A stretch of DNA of 64,000 bases from contig JAPJBO010000532.1 in the NCBI GenBank assembly GCA_030068145.1, forward strand, positions 1-64,000. The letters are read 5' to 3'. Source of the stretch: Diplonema papillatum. Its lineage: Eukaryota; Euglenozoa; Diplonemea; Diplonemida; Diplonemidae. Shown here piece by piece: positions 1 through 10,260 of the stretch (position 1 is its first letter; the number at the start of each line of letters is the position of its first letter). A model generated the notes under the pieces. It saw nothing but the letters and a program-made list of their open reading frames with translations, was not told where the DNA came from and did not search any database. Position numbers and translations under genes: made by a program.

Positions 1-3000
1 TTTCTTCGCATGCCAGTGCACACCGCGCACTTCTGCTTCGCGCAGGCATCGCAGACCGACTGCGTGCGGAGCAGAGGGTCCGCCTGCGCAGCCGGTACAA
101 GCACGGGAAGGCGCGGGCGTTGCGGCAGAGGGGTGGGCACGTCCCAGCGCAGCGAACGCTGTGCCCGCCGCGCCGCGTCGTACTGCGGGAACACGTCCCC
201 GCCCCAGTTCTTCCCGTCCCCGGCAGCTGCCCGCGGAAAGCTCGTCCCCAGCACCCCGTGCGTCTCCTCGCCCCCGGCGAAGCGTGGGCGAGGTGTCAAT
301 CCCCCCCACAGCATCGGCGCCCCCAGGGTCCTCATCGAGCCCACCCGGACCTTCCGCTCGGCAGGCAACGGCGACGGCAGCTGCAGGTCCTGGCACAGGC
401 GGCACAATGTCGACAGCATCGTCCAGAGGGTCTTCCCCCTCTGGTTGGCGGCGAGCCTTCGTATTCCCGGGGGGGCAGGGACGTCGACCCCGGTGTGGAC
501 CTCGAAGTCCACTGCCAGCTCAACGCACGACACCTCGCCTGCGTTGGTCCACCTCAGTGCCGACAGCCAGCCCTTGAGCGCCCGCATCGCACGGCCGCCG
601 TACGGCCATCTCGGCGGCTCATCCGGAAGGCGGTCGAAGTCGAACAGGTGTTGCACCGCCGGCAGCGGCGCAGCTGCGTGCCAGGGGTGCATCGGTTGCA
701 CTGCGGAGAGGCGGCGTCGCTCCGCCTCCACGCGTGCAGTGTACACCGCCGCCATGAGGCGGTGAAGGGCCGCGACCTCCACCCGCATTCCTTCGACAAT
801 AACCCCATGCACACGCGTGCAAGACGGCCACCTCGCCCGGTCCGCCCGCAGGAGTTCGGCGAAGCAAGGACGGCCGCGAATCTCGTCGTAGGCGGGGCAC
901 TCCCACCACAGGTGATCCGCTGTGTCCTGGACGCCCAGGTCGCAGTCCCTGCAGCCGCGGTCCAGCGGCGGACGCTGAGGTTCCGAAGAGGAGGATTCGG
1001 AGACGTGCTCGTCAAAGCTGCCGGTCGTATCAGAGGCGGTCGACGACACGGACGCCGAGGAGCTCGGCGACCCGTCTGTCCCGGCCGCCCCTCCGTTCGC
1101 ACGCGCATTCCGTCCCCACCGCGCAGCGAGGAACACACCCCCGGACAGAATCACCGCCAGCGCACGTTTCTCGCCAGCGTCAGCCGTCGCTAGGCGCAGC
1201 TCGTTCGTACGCCTGCAGTCCACCCCTGCCTGCACGCCGTCGTAAGACGGCCGTTGCCTCGCAAGCTGCGTCCAGGTCGTCTGCCGTAGCCGTGCCCGGA
1301 TGGCGTGGTGCCTCTCGCCCCTCTCCATGTCGAGAAGCCGGCGGCCCTCGAGCGCCGCGGTCGCAAAGTCGTGGCCTTCGAAATCGATGCCCGCGACCGT
1401 GAAACCGTCAGAGATGGCGATCCCGACAGGTCCCAGGCGCGCCTTCGGCAACAACACACCGTGCCGGCTGTAAAGCCGGGCGATGTTCAGCATGCGGGCG
1501 TGTACGCGGGGGAGCCTCTCGCACGTGTCGAAAAGCGAGCACAGGATCCTGTACGGCCGAGCCAACAGTGGGTCCATTCGGTGGGCTTTCGCCAGGATGG
1601 CCAGCACCGCCGTCACATTCCTCGACGGATGCTTCGTCCCGAAAGCTCCCTTCACTACCCGCGACCGCAGCCCCCTGAGGCACGTCTGCGTGTACCCCTC
1701 GTACGAGCACCCCGCCAGCACGCTTCCGAGGACATTGGAGCTCGCCACCTCGCAGCGGACATCGAATGGAAGGCGCGAGGTGCTCAGCCTGTCCAGCAAT
1801 GCGTTATGGGCCTTCAGACGCGCGTCGTTGGTACGTTCCGCCTGAACGCTCGCGACACTCGTACGCACACCGAGGATCTTCGCCGCCGTCGCTGTCGGTA
1901 TCGTCTCGTCGCCGACTGCCAGCACGCTCGTATAGGGCCGCCGCCGACGCTGCCGCACCGTGCCCGCGGGGATCCCCATCGCCAGTGTCTTCGTCATGTT
2001 CAGCCGCATCCCTGTCAGGGCGCAGAACTGTGCGATGACGTCGACCGCCTGCTGCAGCTCGGACTCCACGGACGCGAAGAGCGTGGCATCATCCGCCAGC
2101 GACTCCGACGAAACCTCCGGTACGCGCGCCGACACCGCTCGGAGCACTATCGACAGCAAGGCGTTGATGAGGATCACCGAAAGTGGGCACCCCTGCAAGA
2201 TACCGTTGGTGACCTCAAACTCGGAACCCACGCCCAGCGGCAGCTTAAACCGGCGCTTCATCCCACGGTACATGGCGCGCAGGGGGCGCAGGATGCGCGC
2301 GTCGAGGCCCATCCCTTCGGCAAGCCGGAGAACGATCCCCTGCGGTACCCGGTCGAAGCACTTCGCGAAATCGAGTGCGACCATGTACAGCGACTTCGAC
2401 TCGTCGAGCAGCGTCTCCTCGATCAGCGTCGTCAGCTCCATGAGGACGTCGTCCGTCCGATGCCCTCTGCGGAAGCCGTGCTGCGACGGAAGAATCCAGC
2501 CGTCCTGCCACTCCATGACGTCTTGCAAACGCCTGCAGGCCCATAACCGATAGACGCAGCTCGTCACGGTGATTGGCCGCAAGTTGGTCGGCGAGGTGTC
2601 GTCGGTCTTTGGTATGAGCGACACCAACGACGTCAGCATACCCTTCGGCCACTCCCCTCGCTCCTCCACCAGATTGAAAAGCGTCGCGAACCCGTCCAGC
2701 AGCTCGTCGGGCAGGGCCTTCAGTTCGTCCAAACGCCAGCCGTCCACCCCACACGCCGTAGTCTTCTTCTTCCGCTTGTTGAGAACATCCCGTAGCTCCC
2801 TCCCGGTCACATCCCGCAGGTCCATCTGGCGGCGGGGAATAAAACCCTCGAAGGCCCTGCGGAACGCCTCGTACTCGGGCTCTGGGCGTCCTTCCCCGTA
2901 CATGCGCAGGATCGGGTCCCACGCCTCCTGCAGCACCTCGTCCATCTCCTCGACGTTGGCGGTGAGTCTCCCGTCCGCTGTCCGCACCGCATCGGCCGCC

Positions 3001-4740
3001 TGCCCCGGACCCCCCCGCAGCATCGACACAAGCGCCCGGCGATCCGTCCCAAACATCGTCAGCTGCCTCTCCTGTTGCTGCCTCTTCCGTACCCTCGCCG
3101 CAGCCGCGTTGAATCTCGCACTGCGCAGTCGTACGTCGTGCAAGTAAACGCGAGCGACCTCTGCGCTCGGCGGGTCGGAGGGGGGCGGCTCGCCGACCCC
3201 GCCGCCACGGATCACGGCGAGACAGCGCAGCCAGCACAAGCGGAGTTCTTGGGGCACCTGGAATGGTCCGGACGCTTCTAGGCGAGCTCGCTGGTAGACG
3301 TAGTGCTCCAGACGCCGGATCGCATTCCCGTGCCTCAGCTCCGTCTCGCACGCCACGCCCCGGTCCGGCGTACTCCTCGCCGCAACGCGAGTCATCTTCA
3401 GCTCCGAGTTACCGCGGCCGGTGTGCGCACGTCTCTCACAGGCAGGCATCCCGCTGCGGTCTAGCAGGTACTGCTCGCACAGAGCGGAGAGCGCCATCCA
3501 CGCCCCTTCGACGTCCCCCTCGCGGGCGGCGGCGCACACGGCATCCAGCCTCGGGACCTCGACGACCCTACCTGCCGGCTTCACGGGTATCGCTCGCGGC
3601 ACGTTGAACCTCCATGTCTGCTGTTCGAACGCCTGCACCGCGAGTCGAATCCGGACGCAGCGGTGGCCCCTCACGCTCCCTACCCCGATCGTCTCGCATG
3701 CAACAAAGGCGGACGCGGCCGCGCGGTTCATCAGGGCGTAGTCGATGCGCGTGCCGGACGTGTTCGTGCCCGTGTAGGTGTTGGGCGGTCGTCCTCCCTC
3801 GCACGCCGCCTGCAGCTGCGCTGCGTCCGTCCACCCGTTGCTGAGGGCATGCCGAAGCGCCGGCGACCGCTCAACGTCCGTGTTGAAGTCGCCCATCACG
3901 ACCGCCGGGGCCTGCCCCACCATGGCCTGCGCCTCGAAGAGGACCGTCTGCAGGAGCCGCTCCCGGGACGCCGCTGCCGTGTTCCCCGATGGGGCGTAGA
4001 CGGCAAAGAAGTGTACGAACATCCGTCCGACCCCCGTCGCGATCATCGTGTGGATGACCCGGTTGCGCACTTCCTGCAGCGATTCGTTGGGCAGCAGGTG
4101 GGCCACCCCCGGCTGCCTGGCAAGCACAACGACTCCTCCCCCCTTCTGCCCGGAATGCGGGTTTCCGTGCGGACAGTGCTTGCTGCGCTTCGGCGGTTGC
4201 GGCGGCCCCCACAGCGTCTTCCACCTCGACCCGTCGACGGCGCACGGTCTCGCGAGATAGTCCGTCGCCTGCGTCTGCTGCAACTCGCCCATCGACGTCT
4301 CCAGCACCGCAATCGCGTCTGCGGGCGCCATCGCCCGCACCTCGTCAATGTGCAGGGCCAGCGAGCCAACATTGACTGCAGCAAGAGTGAGATCGCGCGG
4401 GGGACCAGGGTTCGGGTGGACGTCCCCGCACCTCAAGAGCCGTTCCCCCGCGGCGTACGCATACTCACGGGCGTCGTGCTTCGACGGTAGCCACGCACAT
4501 TCAACACGCTCACGCCGCAAGGCAACCCGGGAACCCACGCCCCGCGCGCGGTGCTGCATACGCGCGGTAACGTACCGGGCTGCGCCGGCCGGTCGACGGC
4601 GACGTCCGCGGCGGAAAGCCGCCGCGGCGGTCGAGGCGAGCGCTCGGCGCCCGGGGCCAGGGTTGGGATGCACATCCCCACATCGCATCAAGCGGGCTCC
4701 CGCAGCATCGCCGTCCGCGCGGGCGTCGTGGCTTGACGGC
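1..4740 (-). CDS. LINE-A ORF2: 2A-like motifs, APE endonuclease, reverse transcriptase, zinc finger (3' end off window)
   Basis: This frame opens directly after the ORF1 stop and stays open to the left edge (about 1,580 codons). In order it shows two 2A-like motifs (4653-4682 and 4401-4430); an APE endonuclease with MGDFNTD near 3870-3899, later GTRIDYALMN and a GHR motif; an RT palm with DFAKCFD, NGILQGCPLS and the catalytic box LADD (2088-2099) where most relatives have YADD or FADD; and a late zinc finger of form CRDC-x(8)-H-x(4)-C at about 904-957. The last visible residues are Cys-rich (CDACAKQKCAVC), matching the Cys-rich tail of LINE-B. No RNase H was recognised. Translation may start by readthrough of the upstream TGA, by reinitiation, or at the ATG at 4686-4688 inside the first 2A. 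The endonuclease nicks target DNA and the RT primes cDNA from the nick. Domain identity is secure; the start is not. Confidence 0.88.
4401..4430 (-). other. 2A-like peptide motif, copy 2 (CGDVHPNPGP)
   Basis: This is a second copy in the same frame, 252 bp (84 codons) downstream of copy 1, just before the endonuclease domain. The preceding residues align with those before copy 1: LPSKHDAR and AAGERLLR here, LPSSHDAR and AAGARLMR there. The pair is therefore an old tandem duplication. Confidence 0.75.
4653..4682 (-). other. 2A-like peptide motif, copy 1 (CGDVHPNPGP)
   Basis: The minus strand encodes CGDVHPNPGP 21 codons after the ORF1 stop and in the same frame. The D-V/I-x-x-N-P-G-P core is that of ribosome-skipping 2A peptides, with H in place of the usual E. 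Skipping would separate the final Gly and Pro (about 4655/4656). It would matter only if ribosomes read through the TGA at 4743-4745. Confidence 0.7.
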
Positions 4741-4742
4741 AG

Positions 4743-6179
4743 TCAGGCGCGCGAGCACGTGACACACACGCTGGCGCCGCACTCTTCGCACCTCCTCTGC
4801 ATGCGGCCCTTCTGGATCGTCTTCTGACAATCGCCGCATTTAAACTCCGCTGGAGCCCGCACCCCATCGGACAGCTCGTGCCGGTGACCGGCCTTCTCAC
4901 CCTCGACCGGCTCCTTCAGACGCTGGCGCGGGGGGGACAGCATCTCGACCACACCGGCCACAGCTCGCTGGATTAGCGACTGTCCCGCTTCCGCCGGCTG
5001 TGTCACCTCCTCGTGCTTCCGCTTGTTGGACGGAGCCGGCTCCGGATCCGTATGAACTTCGGCGGCGGGCAGCTTCATGCGCCGTCTCTGGCCGGGCGTC
5101 GTCGGGAGGGAGGAGGCGAGGCGCTTAGAACGCGGCCGCGGCATCTCGCCCTTGTCGTAGTCGTTGACGACAATGAAGGGCGACCCTTCCCTTTCGATGA
5201 CGCGGAACGGCGGGCCGCCATCCCCCGTCACCACGCACGTCCGCGATCCGCTTCTCACGAAGGATGTCGTGACCGTCGCAGCCCAGCCTGCGAGCCTGAG
5301 CAGCATCTCGACGTCGGCCTCGTGTTCTCGCGCCCTGGCACCGGACACGAGGTACCGCAGTTTCGTTTCGAGCGGGGGCGCCGCGTGCTCACCAGCAGCC
5401 GCCCGCACGCGCGCCAGCATCCCCGACCCGCGCGCCCGCAGCAGAAGACGCCTTCCACCAAGAACGACACCGCCCCCGGCCTCGCCGCACTTCTTCAACA
5501 ACGCCAACGCGGTCTCCCGCGTCACGTCCGCATTTAATGCGACGACCGGCGTGGCGTCGCGCGCTTCCTTCCCGACTGGTCGCCAGAAGCAGCCATCCCT
5601 ACCCGACCCCTGCAGGATGGCGTCCACGTGTCCCGCAGGTACGCGAACCAGGAGCTCTCGGCGGCCCTGCTGCGACGTCACGCCCCACATGGAGGCCGCT
5701 TCGAGGCGCGTCTGCGCCGAAGTCGCCTTCACCGCCCGGCGGCAGAGCCGCGTCATCGCCGCGTGCGGGTCCTTCTCCACGCATGCCCACGTCTCTGCCG
5801 TCGCGTGCTTGCGTGCCACGGTGAGGACGAGCACCGCCGTGGCAGCGCCGGGCTTCTGTTCGCCGTCTGTCGCCGCCTGCCGGACCTTCCCTACCTTCCC
5901 AGCCTGCCGAACGTCCCCGTGCGTCCACAGGTGCATCCGCTGCACCACGCCTGTTTCCATGAGGACGTGGCGCGCCTCGCTCTTCTCGAACGGCTGTCGG
6001 CACAACACCGCGTACCGAACCTCCTCTGTCGCCAGCGCCGCAGCATCGACCGCCACGCCCATCGCCGTCTCGGCCTCATCGACGCTGGGTGCGACCCAGA
6101 GCCCCTCCTTCTTCGCCTCGAATGAGCACGACTCGAGGATCGGCACGTTCCAGTCGGAACTGTGCACGCAACTTTTCAC
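4743..6179 (-). CDS. LINE-A ORF1: putative nucleic-acid-binding protein with C-terminal zinc finger
   Basis: This is an open frame of 478 codons ending in TGA directly before the ORF2 frame. The first 310 or so residues match no family I can name. A basic, Pro/Ser-rich stretch follows with NLS-like clusters (RPRSKR, GQRRRMK, NKRKHEE). The C-terminus is a zinc-binding module with CGDC, then CEEC, then CVTC, a Cys pattern like FYVE, B-box or PHD-type treble clefs. ORF1 proteins of LINEs usually bind element RNA; that role is inferred here. The frame opens at a GTG with a stop (6186-6188) just upstream, inside a dispersed repeat. The first in-frame ATGs lie about 40 and 74 codons in, so the N-terminus is probably truncated. 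The stop TGA is followed by CTG, a leaky-type context. Confidence 0.75.
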   Translation of the reverse strand: MKSCVHSSDWNVPILESCSFEAKKEGLWVAPSVDEAETAMGVAVDAAALATEEVRYAVLCRQPFEKSEARHVLMETGVVQRMHLWTHGDVRQAGKVGKVRQAATDGEQKPGAATAVLVLTVARKHATAETWACVEKDPHAAMTRLCRRAVKATSAQTRLEAASMWGVTSQQGRRELLVRVPAGHVDAILQGSGRDGCFWRPVGKEARDATPVVALNADVTRETALALLKKCGEAGGGVVLGGRRLLLRARGSGMLARVRAAAGEHAAPPLETKLRYLVSGARAREHEADVEMLLRLAGWAATVTTSFVRSGSRTCVVTGDGGPPFRVIEREGSPFIVVNDYDKGEMPRPRSKRLASSLPTTPGQRRRMKLPAAEVHTDPEPAPSNKRKHEEVTQPAEAGQSLIQRAVAGVVEMLSPPRQRLKEPVEGEKAGHRHELSDGVRAPAEFKCGDCQKTIQKGRMQRRCEECGASVCVTCSRA

Positions 6180-6245
6180 AACTTTTCACAGCTTTTCGTC
6201 GTCTTGTTGCGTTAGTGGGGGCAGCTTTTCACAGCTTGGTACTGC
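6166..6245. repeat. Fragment of the CAACTTTTCA repeat (family G)
   Basis: It contains CAACTTTTCACAAC followed by CGTCTTGTTGCGTTAGTGGG. The same run occurs at 8257-8310 and 15030-15140. It marks the apparent 5' limit of LINE-A. Beyond it, 6246-6585 shows nothing I recognise except a short GAACTTAGCTTCGCC motif near 6571-6590. Confidence 0.6.
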
Positions 6246-6589
6246 TTGGGTACGGCCTCCATAGGCCCTGGTTTACCCCTCCTGGCCCCCCCCTCAGGCC
6301 CTTGATAACTTGAGAAAAATCGTCTGTCCGGCCGCCGAGGCCCACCGAGCTCGTTTGACCACATAATGCTGCCGGTGGCCCTCTGGTGGCCCTTCCTCCT
6401 CAATATCCATTTGCACTCTCTGGCCGATGGCGTGATGCGAGATCCGAGAACAAGGAGAAATGACTCGAAGGCACCGACGATCGATGGCTGAGACCCAAAA
6501 TGGCTTTGGCCAAGGTCTATAGTCCTACTTTGAACTTCGGGGACTCTAGACTCCCACCTCGAACTAAGCATCGCCCGAACTTAGCTTCG

Positions 6590-7705
6590 CCAGCCTAAAG
6601 AGCATACACCCTGTCGCCACTTCCCGGGGAAGGCTGAGGCCCCCGTGTCAGCAAAGCCTAGGTCGTTGATGGCTCGTGCTAGATATCCTATCTGCAACCC
6701 TTTTTCGGCAAACGTTTCCCCAGGCAGCTTGGATCGCGTGTAGGCCTCAAAACCCAAAGCGAGTTCCACGCCGGTCGTAGGAGAGGGGGGGTGTTGACCC
6801 AACGTAGATTCCTTAGCCAGTAGACTAGCGTCGCCGCGAAGCGCGTCCTGATCTGCTTCGTGAGGAGCTCACGGCTGTCCCTTGCCAGCTCAACGTCATA
6901 TCTCCCTGCCGCGGCGGAGGCAAGCTCCCAGGGGCGCGTCGTCGCGATATTGCGCTGCGCTTGCGCCATCTCGATGGAGATGGTCCCGATCAGCTTCTGG
7001 ACCCTCTCCACGAGTACCGGCGGGGTTCCGATGGGGGGAATCCCCCGTGTGCTCAGGCATAGGGGCATATTCTGTGCCGCCACTCCTGCGACGTCGAGTC
7101 GGCAGCGTAGATTGACCCACCTGCGGGCATTCCCAGAAATAGTGTAGCAGGGTCCCCGGCGTCCCACCGTCGCAGAACTCGCATACGCCGTCACCCATTC
7201 CCCATTTTCTGTTGCACCACTCGCGAGAGTACACCGCTCCTGCGATGCATTTGCGGATTGCAAAGCTGAGCCTGTCCCCCGTCGCGCGGTTCTGCCACAG
7301 TCTGTTCAGCAGGCGCACATCCACCCCCCTCTCGATACCCGAGTAGCCTTGCCTTTGTGTCGTCAGGTAGCGCCACGCTCGAAGACGCAGGCCCTCACGG
7401 ACGAAGTGCAGTGCCTCCTTCCCGGAAAAAGGCACGGTCGCACCTTCGAACGATAGCAACTCGAAACTGTGCCGCTTCGCCGGCAAGAAACGTATCTCCC
7501 GAAGGAGATTGGATAGCAGCCCGACGGGGCCCTTTAAGGAGGCGTCAGCCCCGGATACAAGGAGGGCATCCATTCGCAGCCGAAACCTCTCCTTCTGGTA
7601 TTGCTTCGCGGCGGTGCGGAGTGAGCTGTACCCGGAGGCGCATGCCGGATCGCACAAGTGCGCCTTCGCAACAAGAAGGACAACAGACGCCTACACGCCA
7701 CTTAC
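6590..7705 (-). pseudogene. 3' end of another LINE ORF2 (reverse transcriptase C-terminus), frameshifted
   Basis: Two overlapping minus frames make up one degraded protein. The upstream frame (to about 7705) includes the region C-terminal to the RT palm and a zinc finger CEFC-x(9)-H-x(4)-C, as found at the end of many LINE RTs. Just after the last Cys (about 7120-7137) the sensible reading moves to another frame, which continues to about 6590 with VERVQKLIGTISIEMAQAQR and similar helical stretches. A single one-base indel explains the shift. The palm and endonuclease are absent, so this is a 5'-truncated dead copy, typical of incomplete target-primed reverse transcription. It does not closely resemble LINE-A or LINE-B, so it is a third lineage. 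Confidence 0.7.
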
Positions 7706-7715
7706 TCGATGCGAG

Positions 7716-8250
7716 GAAGTAACCGTGCCGGACAGAACGCACGGCGTTGACGAGCCCAGAAACACAGGGTCCATGCTGACAATGGTCTAGAAACAAAAGG
7801 CGTGTCAGTCGGTGCCTCGGCGAAGAAAGTGAATCCCAGGAAAAATGATTCACAGGAGGATCGACGGTGGGGTGTGGTAAATCGTCGACGAAGTGTCATC
7901 GACGAGCGAGGGAGAATGTGGCATTGCGACCGTCACGAGTTGCACCACGTCAACAGCGCCGAGTAACCCTTCCGGAATCAAGCGAAAGGCTGCTCACTCG
8001 GGACTCATCATCCTTTTCCTGGGTACCACTGGAGGCTGGGCGGAAGAATTCTCTAAGGTGAAAAGGTCAAAATCCCCGGGAAAACTGCGGCCCAAAAAAA
8101 AACCCTAAAGTGCGAGTTTTGAGGTATTGCGGCCCAAAAAAAAAAATTTTTTTTCCTTGACCCACCCCTGGGGACCGCCGTGGACGGTGGCTGTGGGGCA
8201 AGGGTCGTGTAGGGGGATAGGGGCACGAAAAAAACTCCAGGAAAACAAAA
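7716..8250. other. No gene recognised; A-rich repeat stretch
   Basis: No convincing coding frame. The stretch 8040-8170 has GGCCCAAAAAAAA twice and a TCTCTAAGGTGAAA motif. A similar arrangement (TCTCTAAGGTGAAA, then poly-A/T tracts, then CACCCACCC) recurs at 39517-39660, so this is a dispersed A-rich repeat of unknown nature. Confidence 0.4.
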
Positions 8251-8256
8251 TCAATT

Positions 8257-8396
8257 CACAACTTTTCACAACTTTGCGTCGTCTTGTTGCGTTAGTGGGG
8301 AGTCATTTGCAAGCAAATGAGTACCACACTATAACTTTGCAGACCTTTGCAGAGCTCTGCAGAACAATGTGTCAAACCTAATTATGAAAAGTTGTG
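8257..8396. mobile_element. Small MITE-like element, family G, copy 1
   Basis: It is bounded by an exact 12-bp inverted repeat, CACAACTTTTCA at the left and TGAAAAGTTGTG at the right, over 140 bp with no coding potential. It holds AGTCATTTGCAAGCAAATGA, a near-perfect palindrome. A longer relative lies at 15028-15263. No TSD could be assigned with confidence. Confidence 0.55.
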
Positions 8397-8479
8397 ATTT
8401 TTGTGCTAAGAAATAGATGGATCACCCCAGCCCCCGTTCCAAAAAGATTATGTGGAAAGCTGGAGCACACCCTTACGGC

Positions 8480-8877
8480 TACGGTTAGGTCATTAAGACG
8501 TGAGGTCATGCGGGTCTACCCCTACACGACAAATCACACAAACACAACAGGTCTTGGGTGGTGACCCCTCCGAACAGCCTCCCTGCCCTGGCCCACGCCT
8601 GATGCCGCAACTCCTTAACCCGGGCGGCGGCGCTTTGGCATGAGCCAGGAACCTCAAGGGGAAAAGCGCGAGAGGCATCATCCACGCTTTAAAGGCCCAC
8701 ACACAAACACAACAGGTCAAAAGGTTCTGAGTGAGAGAACAACACACGGTGGTGTAAGCGAAGAACAAATAAGATTGTGTTTGTATTGTATTGCCCCTCT
8801 ACCTCTATATATTGCCTCGCTTCCATTCGGAGTTGAAGCAGCTACGTCGAGTATTTTTGTTTCCTTTCGAACCTTTT
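8480..8877 (-). repeat. Dispersed repeats, family C and the 'X' segment
   Basis: The reverse complement of 8490-8560 and 8700-8870 matches the tandem units at 38010-38605, including the run after GTGTGTTGTTTTC and the TTCGACTCCG-like head. The segment 8634-8712 is the reverse complement of 25951-26030, the non-U2 part of the retroposed chimera near 26 kb. Confidence 0.55.
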
Positions 8878-9150
8878 GGTACCAGGGAAAGCCTGCTGCA
8901 CGGGGGGCCAAACTTCACGTGTTCGGCGGTACTGCAGAGCTACGGGTCAAGTGGCTACCGACTTCCCAAACTAAAGCATCAAGGCGTGGCGCACCTTGGG
9001 GCTTGGCGCTCGCGCTGAACACAAGCTCGTCGAGACGGTCAGCCACAAGGCAGAGCGGACGGGGTTGTAGCACTGTGCTGCCTCCGGCTCAAGCTTTGCA
9101 AGCTGTGGTTGACCGTCACGTTCCTGGACCGGAGCAGCCTTTTTCCTTTT
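8878..9150 (+). mobile_element. SINE-like element, family A, copy 1
   Basis: About 270 bp sharing near-identity with copies at 33555-33850, 43663-43891, 44754-45025 and 57553-57793. Diagnostic runs are GTGTTCGGCGGTACTGCAGA and GACCGTCACGTTCCTGGACC, with a T/C-rich tail after CGGCC. A TSD is not clear for this copy. Confidence 0.65.
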
Positions 9151-9204
9151 TATTCCCTTTTTTTCCACGGCTACGGTATACTTCTGGAAACCCCTTTCTA
9201 AAGT

Positions 9205-9420
9205 ATTAGTGCGCTTAAAAAGATCCGGGGTTTAAAGTCTCCAGGTGACCAATGTCATAAAGGTTCTTTTGAGGCATCGAAAACTAGTGTGCGTATCGTA
9301 TCTGCGGTAGCGGCAGTACGTTTGCTTGTGTGTGTGTGTGTCTTTGTTGTTTATATGGTGTAAATGGTGAACGATTGCAGAAGAGGTTAGTCACAACCAG
9401 CTGCGGACTCCTCCTTTGTT
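9205..9420 (+). repeat. Dispersed repeat family F, copy 1
   Basis: It starts near AGTGCGCTTAAAAAGATCCG and includes a GTGTGCGTATC block and a (TG)n run at about 9328-9341. Better copies are at 42945-43190 and 63165-63690. Confidence 0.5.
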
Positions 9421-10260
9421 GCTCTTAAAAGGTGGTGGGTAGATGAGAGGAAGCGGGGTTGCACCATGCCATGAAAAGGGTACGCCGGGACTAAGCCAAT
9501 TCACCTACCCTCCCCTGTAAGCGCTGCAAATCGCTCGTCAGCTGAATATTGGGGCGAAAGACCCACGAACCATCTAGTTGCTGGTGGTTCACTCCGAAGT
9601 TTCCCTCAGGATAGCTAGAACCAAAACAGGAGTTACGCCAGGTAAAGCGAATGATTGGAGGCATTGGGAAATCGCTTCCTCGACCTCTTCTCGAACTTTA
9701 AATGGGCGTGAGCTTGGGGTTACTTCATCAACGAAGCGGCGGCGGAAGGATTCGACATCATCGAAGATAGAGACGTACATTCCGAGGCGGGAAAAGCGAC
9801 GAAGAGAGGTGGCACGAAACGACCGCCGAGACCGACGAGCCAGAACGCCGGCGATGCAGATTCCTCGCCGCAGATATTCGGGCGGGAAGTGAATTGGCGT
9901 CATTGACTCAAGTTGCATGGTGGCCCACTTTACCGGGTACCGGCGTACCCAAGCTGGCGCTCGGAGGGCAGGGAGAAACTCGCGCCAAGACCTGTGTTCT
10001 GTGAACGGAGGCGCCGGCCCCAGCTTTTTGGGAGCGAGACGGGGAGCGAGACGGCGAAAAAGGGGAACGTGAGATACGACGGAATGCCAACGCAAATGGC
10101 AGGGACATAATCAGTGCAAGCTGATGACTTGCGTCTACTAGGCATTCCTCATTCAAGGAGAATATTTGCAATCTTCGATCCTCATCACGACGCAAGTTCA
10201 AAAGATTTCCCATCCTCTTCAAGATAGGTAGCCGGAAGGCTCTCAAACTCGTTTAATGCG
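9421..10260. other. Possible but unproven coding stretch
   Basis: Overlapping frames are open on both strands at 9578-9892 (+, Arg-rich) and 9589-10095 (-). The minus frame has a plausible helical end (VREEVEEAISQCLQSF) but no family I know. The run CGGCGATGCAGATTCCTCGC recurs with changes near 41690, which argues for repeat DNA. No function assigned. Confidence 0.2.

Larger units (their letters stand above)
1..6185 (-). mobile_element. LINE-A: APE-type non-LTR retrotransposon, 3' end beyond the window
   Basis: This is a non-LTR retrotransposon read on the minus strand. It has an ORF1, a TGA stop, and then in the same frame an ORF2 with an APE-type endonuclease, reverse transcriptase and a CCHC-like zinc finger. 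The right (5') boundary is uncertain. ORF1 abuts a short dispersed repeat containing CAACTTTTCACAAC near 6166-6245, so the copy may be 5'-truncated there. The 3' end lies left of position 1. Its RT is closely similar to that of LINE-B at 26767-32519; for example, both carry TNGILQGC followed by SVILINALLS. Confidence 0.9.

Noticed and set aside
120..6264. Several plus-strand open frames over 100 codons across LINE-A
   Set aside because: They are antisense shadows of ORF1 and ORF2; translation gives low-complexity Arg/Pro/Ala sequence without motifs.
6212..6571. Minus-strand 119-codon frame upstream of LINE-A ORF1
   Set aside because: No similarity to any domain, begins in and ends near repeat fragments; not joined in frame to ORF1.
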